Shown here: piece after piece, positions 6,522 through 9,167 of the stretch
Numbering within the stretch: position 1 is the stretch's first letter
Layout: each line of letters starts with the position of its first letter
DNA from: Kouleothrix aurantiaca
Lineage (GTDB): Bacteria; Chloroflexota; Chloroflexia; Chloroflexales; Roseiflexaceae
DNA: 9,167 bases
Direction of reading: 5' to 3'
NCBI GenBank assembly: GCA_001399705.1
Contig: LJCR01000053.1
Span: 1 to 9,167, forward strand
Program-made: the position numbers and the translations under genes
Notes under the pieces: generated by a model
What the model was told of the DNA's origin: nothing
The model's database searches: none
The model's input: only the letters and a program-made list of their open reading frames with translations

Positions 6522-8890
6522 GATTCTGGGCGACCTGTGGAGCTACAAGCTGCGCACTGCAGTGGTGATTCTCTCGATCGCCGTGGGCGTGTTCGCCGTC
6601 GGCATGATCGCCGGCACGCAGGTGATCCTGACACGCGATATGCAGGCCAGCTACCTGGCGATCGACCCGCCGGCCGCAATTCTTGGCTTGTCGCGCTTCG
6701 ACGACGACCTGGTCGAGGCGATCCGGCACATGCCCCAGATCGACGAGGCCGAAGGGCACGCCGGGCTCAGCGTGCGCGTGCGCACCGGGCCCGACATGTG
6801 GCGCACGCTGGCCATTGGGGCATTCCCCGATTACAACCACATCCGCGTCAACAAGATCACATCCGAGCAGGGCGCGTGGCCGCCGCCCAAGCACGAGGTC
6901 CTGATCGAGCGCTCGTCGCTGAGCCTCACAAACGCAACAATCGGCGACAGCGTCACGATCGAGCTGGCCGATGGCACGCGCCGCAGCCTGCGTATCGCTG
7001 GCACGGTGCATAACATCAACATGCCGCCGGCGGCCTTCACCGGCCGCGTCGACGGGTTTGTTACGTTCGACACGCTGGAATGGCTGGGCCAGTCGCGCGA
7101 CTACACGTCGCTCTTTATGACCACGCGCGACAAAACGCTGGACCGCGACGGCGTCGGCCGGGTTGTCAACCAGGTGCGCGACAAGATCGAGCGCGGCGGC
7201 TACGATGTTCCCTTTTCCTATGTGCCCATCCCCGGCAAGCACCCGGCCGACGCTTCGGTGCAGCCGATGCTGCTCATCCTGGGCGTGCTGGGCGCGATGT
7301 CGCTGCTGCTGAGTGGCTTTCTGGTGATCAACACGATTGGCGCGCTGCTGATGCAGCAGGTGCGCCAGATCGGCGTGATGAAGGCGATCGGCGCGAACAC
7401 GCGCCAGATCACTGGCATGTACCTGGCGACGGTGCTGATCTATGGCCTGCTGTCGCTGCTGATTGCGGTGCCGCTGGGCGCGGCTGGCGCGTATGGCTTC
7501 ACCACGTACCTGGCGCGCCTGATCAACTTCGACGTGCTCGACTACGCCACGCCGCCGAGCGTGCTGGCGCTGGAAATCGGCGCGGGCCTGGTGGTGCCGC
7601 TGCTGGCGGCGCTGTGGCCGGTGCTGGGCGGCGCGCGTGTGACGGTGCGCGAGGCGATCAGCAGCTATGGCCTGGGTGGGGGCCACTTCGGCCGCCGCCG
7701 GCTCGACCAGCTGCTGGAGCGCGTGCGCGTCCTTTCGCGCCCGATGCTGCTTTCGCTGCGCAACACCTTTCGCCGCAAAGGCCGCCTGGCGCTCACCATG
7801 CTCACGCTGGTGCTGGGCGGGGCCACCTTTATCGGCGTGTTTAGCGTGCGCGAGGGCTTGTTCCGCACCGCCGAGCAGAAGATTTTCACCTTCTGGCGGC
7901 ACGACCTGATCGTGACTTTTGACCACCCGTATGCCACCGCGCTGCTGGCGCAGGAGGCGCTCCGGGTGCCGGGCGTGGTGCGCGTCGCGCCGATCGCCTA
8001 CACCGGCATGCGCCGGCTGCGGCCCCGATGGCAACCAGAGCGACGATATTGGCCTGATCGGCACTACCGCCGGCAACGACCTGATCAACGCGACGATTGT
8101 GGCGGGGCGCGGCCTGGTTGCCGGCGACGAAAACGCGCTGGTGGTCAGCACCGACGTGCTGCGCAACGAAACCGACATGAAGGTTGGCGACGATGTGGTG
8201 CTGCGCTATGGCGAGCGCGACCTGCACTGGCGCATCGTGGGCATCTACCAGGGCGGCCTCTCCAGCCCGCGCGCGCTGGTGAGCTACGACTACCTGACGA
8301 ATATCACGCGGCGGCCGGGGCGCGCAAGCTGGCCGCAGGTTGTCACCAACCAGCACGACAAGGCCAGCCGCGACGCGGTGGTGCGCGCGCTGGATGCGCA
8401 CTTCAAAGCCAACGGCATCCATATGAACAGCTCCGAAACACTTGACGACGTGCGCCAGATCATCAGCAACCAGTTTGGCGTGATCGTCAGCTTCCTGATG
8501 ATCATGGCCGTGCTGCTGGCGGTGGTGGGCGGGCTAGGGCTGATGGGCACCATGAGCATCAACGTGCTGGAGCGCACGCGCGAGATCGGCGTGCTGCGCG
8601 CGATTGGCGCGTCGACTGGCGCAATCCTGCGGATCGTGATTGCCGAAGGCGTGCTGATTGGCGTGCTGAGCTGGCTGATCGGCGCGCTGCTGGCCCTGCC
8701 GCTGAGCTGGCTGATGAGCAACGCCGTCGGCGTGGCCTTTCTGCAAATGCCGCTGGATTTTGTGTTCTCGCTGCGCGGGCTGGCGATCTGGCTGGCGCTG
8801 GTAGTGGCCCTGGCCGCACTGGCGAGCTTCCTGCCGGCCTGGAACGCCGCGCGCGTGACTGGGCGCGATGTGCTGGCGTATGAGGGTTGA
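6499..8890 (+). CDS. ABC transporter permease, MacB/FtsX type with two FtsX domains; frame broken by one base at 8023-8026
   Basis: The ATG has AGGAGG (6487-6492) six bases upstream, inside the end of the ATPase gene. The first frame runs to about 8025 (509 residues); the protein then continues one frame over from 8027 to TGA 8888-8890 (287 residues). Removing one C from the run CCCC (8023-8026) joins them as [14 protein letters not shown] and gives about 796 residues, normal for permeases with two FtsX domains. Order: helix 20-40, MacB-like periplasmic domain about 41-250, helices near 257-285, 307-334 and 355-376 (FtsX domain 1, with [16 protein letters not shown]), helix near 430-450, second periplasmic domain with the frameshift, helices near 659-687, 709-741 and 761-783 (FtsX domain 2, with [13 protein letters not shown]). 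Both EIGV/QIGV-RAIGA coupling motifs are present. Substrate unknown; such systems export lipids, lipoproteins, peptides or drugs, or act as mechanotransmitters. Unrepaired, the first frame would run on to 8445 and lose FtsX domain 2. Confidence 0.88.
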
Positions 8891-8930
8891 GCGTTCTTCA
8901 ACGCTTGCCCCAATTGTAAGAGGTTTTCTC

Positions 8931-9113
8931 ATGAAGCACATGATCGTGAGCGCGGCGCTCGCGCTCGGGCTGGCCGCGCTGCTGGCACAGGCCGCCGCCC
9001 AGACGCACGTGCTGGATGCCGAAACGCACCGCGCGCCGATCGACGAGGTGATTGCCGACATTTACCGGCGTTGGCAGGGCGAGCGCGTGATTGGTGTACA
9101 ATCTCTGCCGTGA
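8931..9113 (+). CDS. Small secreted protein with signal peptide, unknown function
   Basis: Predicted protein of 60 residues, ATG 8931 with AAGAGG (8918-8923) seven bases upstream; the longer in-frame ATG at 8868 lies inside the permease and lacks a site. Residues 1-24 form a clear signal peptide: MKH, a hydrophobic core of Ala, Leu, Val and Ile, and AQAAAQ with Ala-x-Ala cleavage choices. The mature part is only about 35-38 residues, begins near THVLDAETHRAP and ends IYRRWQGERVIGVQSLP. I recognise no family. The gene follows the permease by 40 bases on the same strand and could be carried on the same transcript, for example as a small periplasmic partner or cargo. Alternatively it is the front part of a longer protein cut by a frame change. 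The predicted signal peptide is well supported; the rest is open. Confidence 0.55.
   Translation: MKHMIVSAALALGLAALLAQAAAQTHVLDAETHRAPIDEVIADIYRRWQGERVIGVQSLP
9097..9102 (+). promoter_or_regulatory. Possible -10 box (TACAAT) before the gene at the right edge
   Basis: TACAAT matches five of six consensus bases. TTGGCA (9071-9076) could be a -35, but the spacer of 20 bases is long. The expected transcript start near 9109 would coincide with GTG 9110 or precede ATG 9122 with no Shine-Dalgarno sequence, which would suit a leaderless message. Confidence 0.3.
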
Positions 9114-9121
9114 ATATTGCC

Positions 9122-9167
9122 ATGTCCAACCCACTCATCGCCGTCGACGGCGATGAGTGGGTTGGAC
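9122..9167 (+). CDS. Start of an unidentified gene, cut by the window end and a palindrome
   Basis: From ATG 9122 (or GTG 9110, in frame) the reading frame begins MSNPLIAV and stays open to the last base. Only the codons up to 9145 can be trusted, since 9146-9167 is the exact reverse complement of 9124-9145. The start N-P-L-I-A-V-D-G would suit a P-loop kinase such as cytidylate kinase (usual start L-I-A-I-D-G-P-A-x-S-G-K), but the P-loop itself is not present, so this is a guess. There is no Shine-Dalgarno sequence. Confidence 0.25.
   Translation, partial: MSNPLIAVDGDEWVG
9124..9167. repeat. 44-bp perfect palindrome at the window end
   Basis: Arms 9124-9145 and 9146-9167 (22 bases each) are exact reverse complements with no spacer, centred on GTCGAC. 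The palindrome stops exactly at the last base of the window. A loop-free palindrome of this length is unstable in living cells and is most simply explained as a foldback at a contig end, created during library preparation or assembly. A true terminator or recombination site would normally have a loop or imperfect arms. Confidence 0.85.

Noticed and set aside
6906..6913. GAGCGCTC core resembling a second CelR-type operator
   Set aside because: Only the 8-bp core is symmetric, the flanks do not match TGG...CCA, and it lies inside the permease coding sequence.

Overview
The window is GC-rich and densely coded, and every well-supported gene lies on the + strand. Gene content suggests a free-living environmental bacterium: a DUF6064 membrane protein, a DUF4342 protein, an ABC ATPase fused to a cyclic-nucleotide-binding domain, and a CelR/CebR-type operator. 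My best guess is Chloroflexota (Roseiflexus/Kouleothrix-like). That guess rests on gene style and is not proven by any marker gene here.

Left part (1-2852): the 3' end of a bestrophin-like chloride channel gene, an alpha/beta hydrolase (379-1110), an NAD(P)-binding oxidoreductase of the F420-reductase-like COG2085 type (1163-1771), and a second, unrelated alpha/beta hydrolase (2031-2852). The second hydrolase has its own consensus-like promoter (TTGACA-17-TAGGAT). A perfect 17-bp inverted repeat (2901-2935) follows it.

Middle part (2853-3894) is gene-poor. It holds a short DinB-like gene remnant (3181-3399) with a good promoter and a 12-bp hairpin directly behind it. Next come about 400 bp containing only a possible minus-strand cysteine-rich ORF and a broken minus-strand reading frame. 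A perfect 14-bp palindrome, TGGGAGCGCTCCCA, identical to the known CelR/CebR operator, lies 39 bases before the next gene.

Right part (3895-9113) looks like one operon: DUF6064 membrane protein, DUF4342 protein, a four-helix membrane protein, an ABC ATPase with a C-terminal cNMP-binding domain, a two-domain FtsX/MacB-type permease, and a small secreted protein. The permease frame is broken by one extra C in a C4 run (8023-8026); correcting it restores a protein of about 796 residues. The likely product is an FtsX-type exporter whose ATPase may sense a cyclic nucleotide or similar ligand, and the operon may be under LacI-family control.

The window ends in a perfect 44-bp palindrome with no loop (9124-9167) that reaches the last base. 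It is most simply read as a foldback artefact at a contig end. It cuts off the start of another gene.
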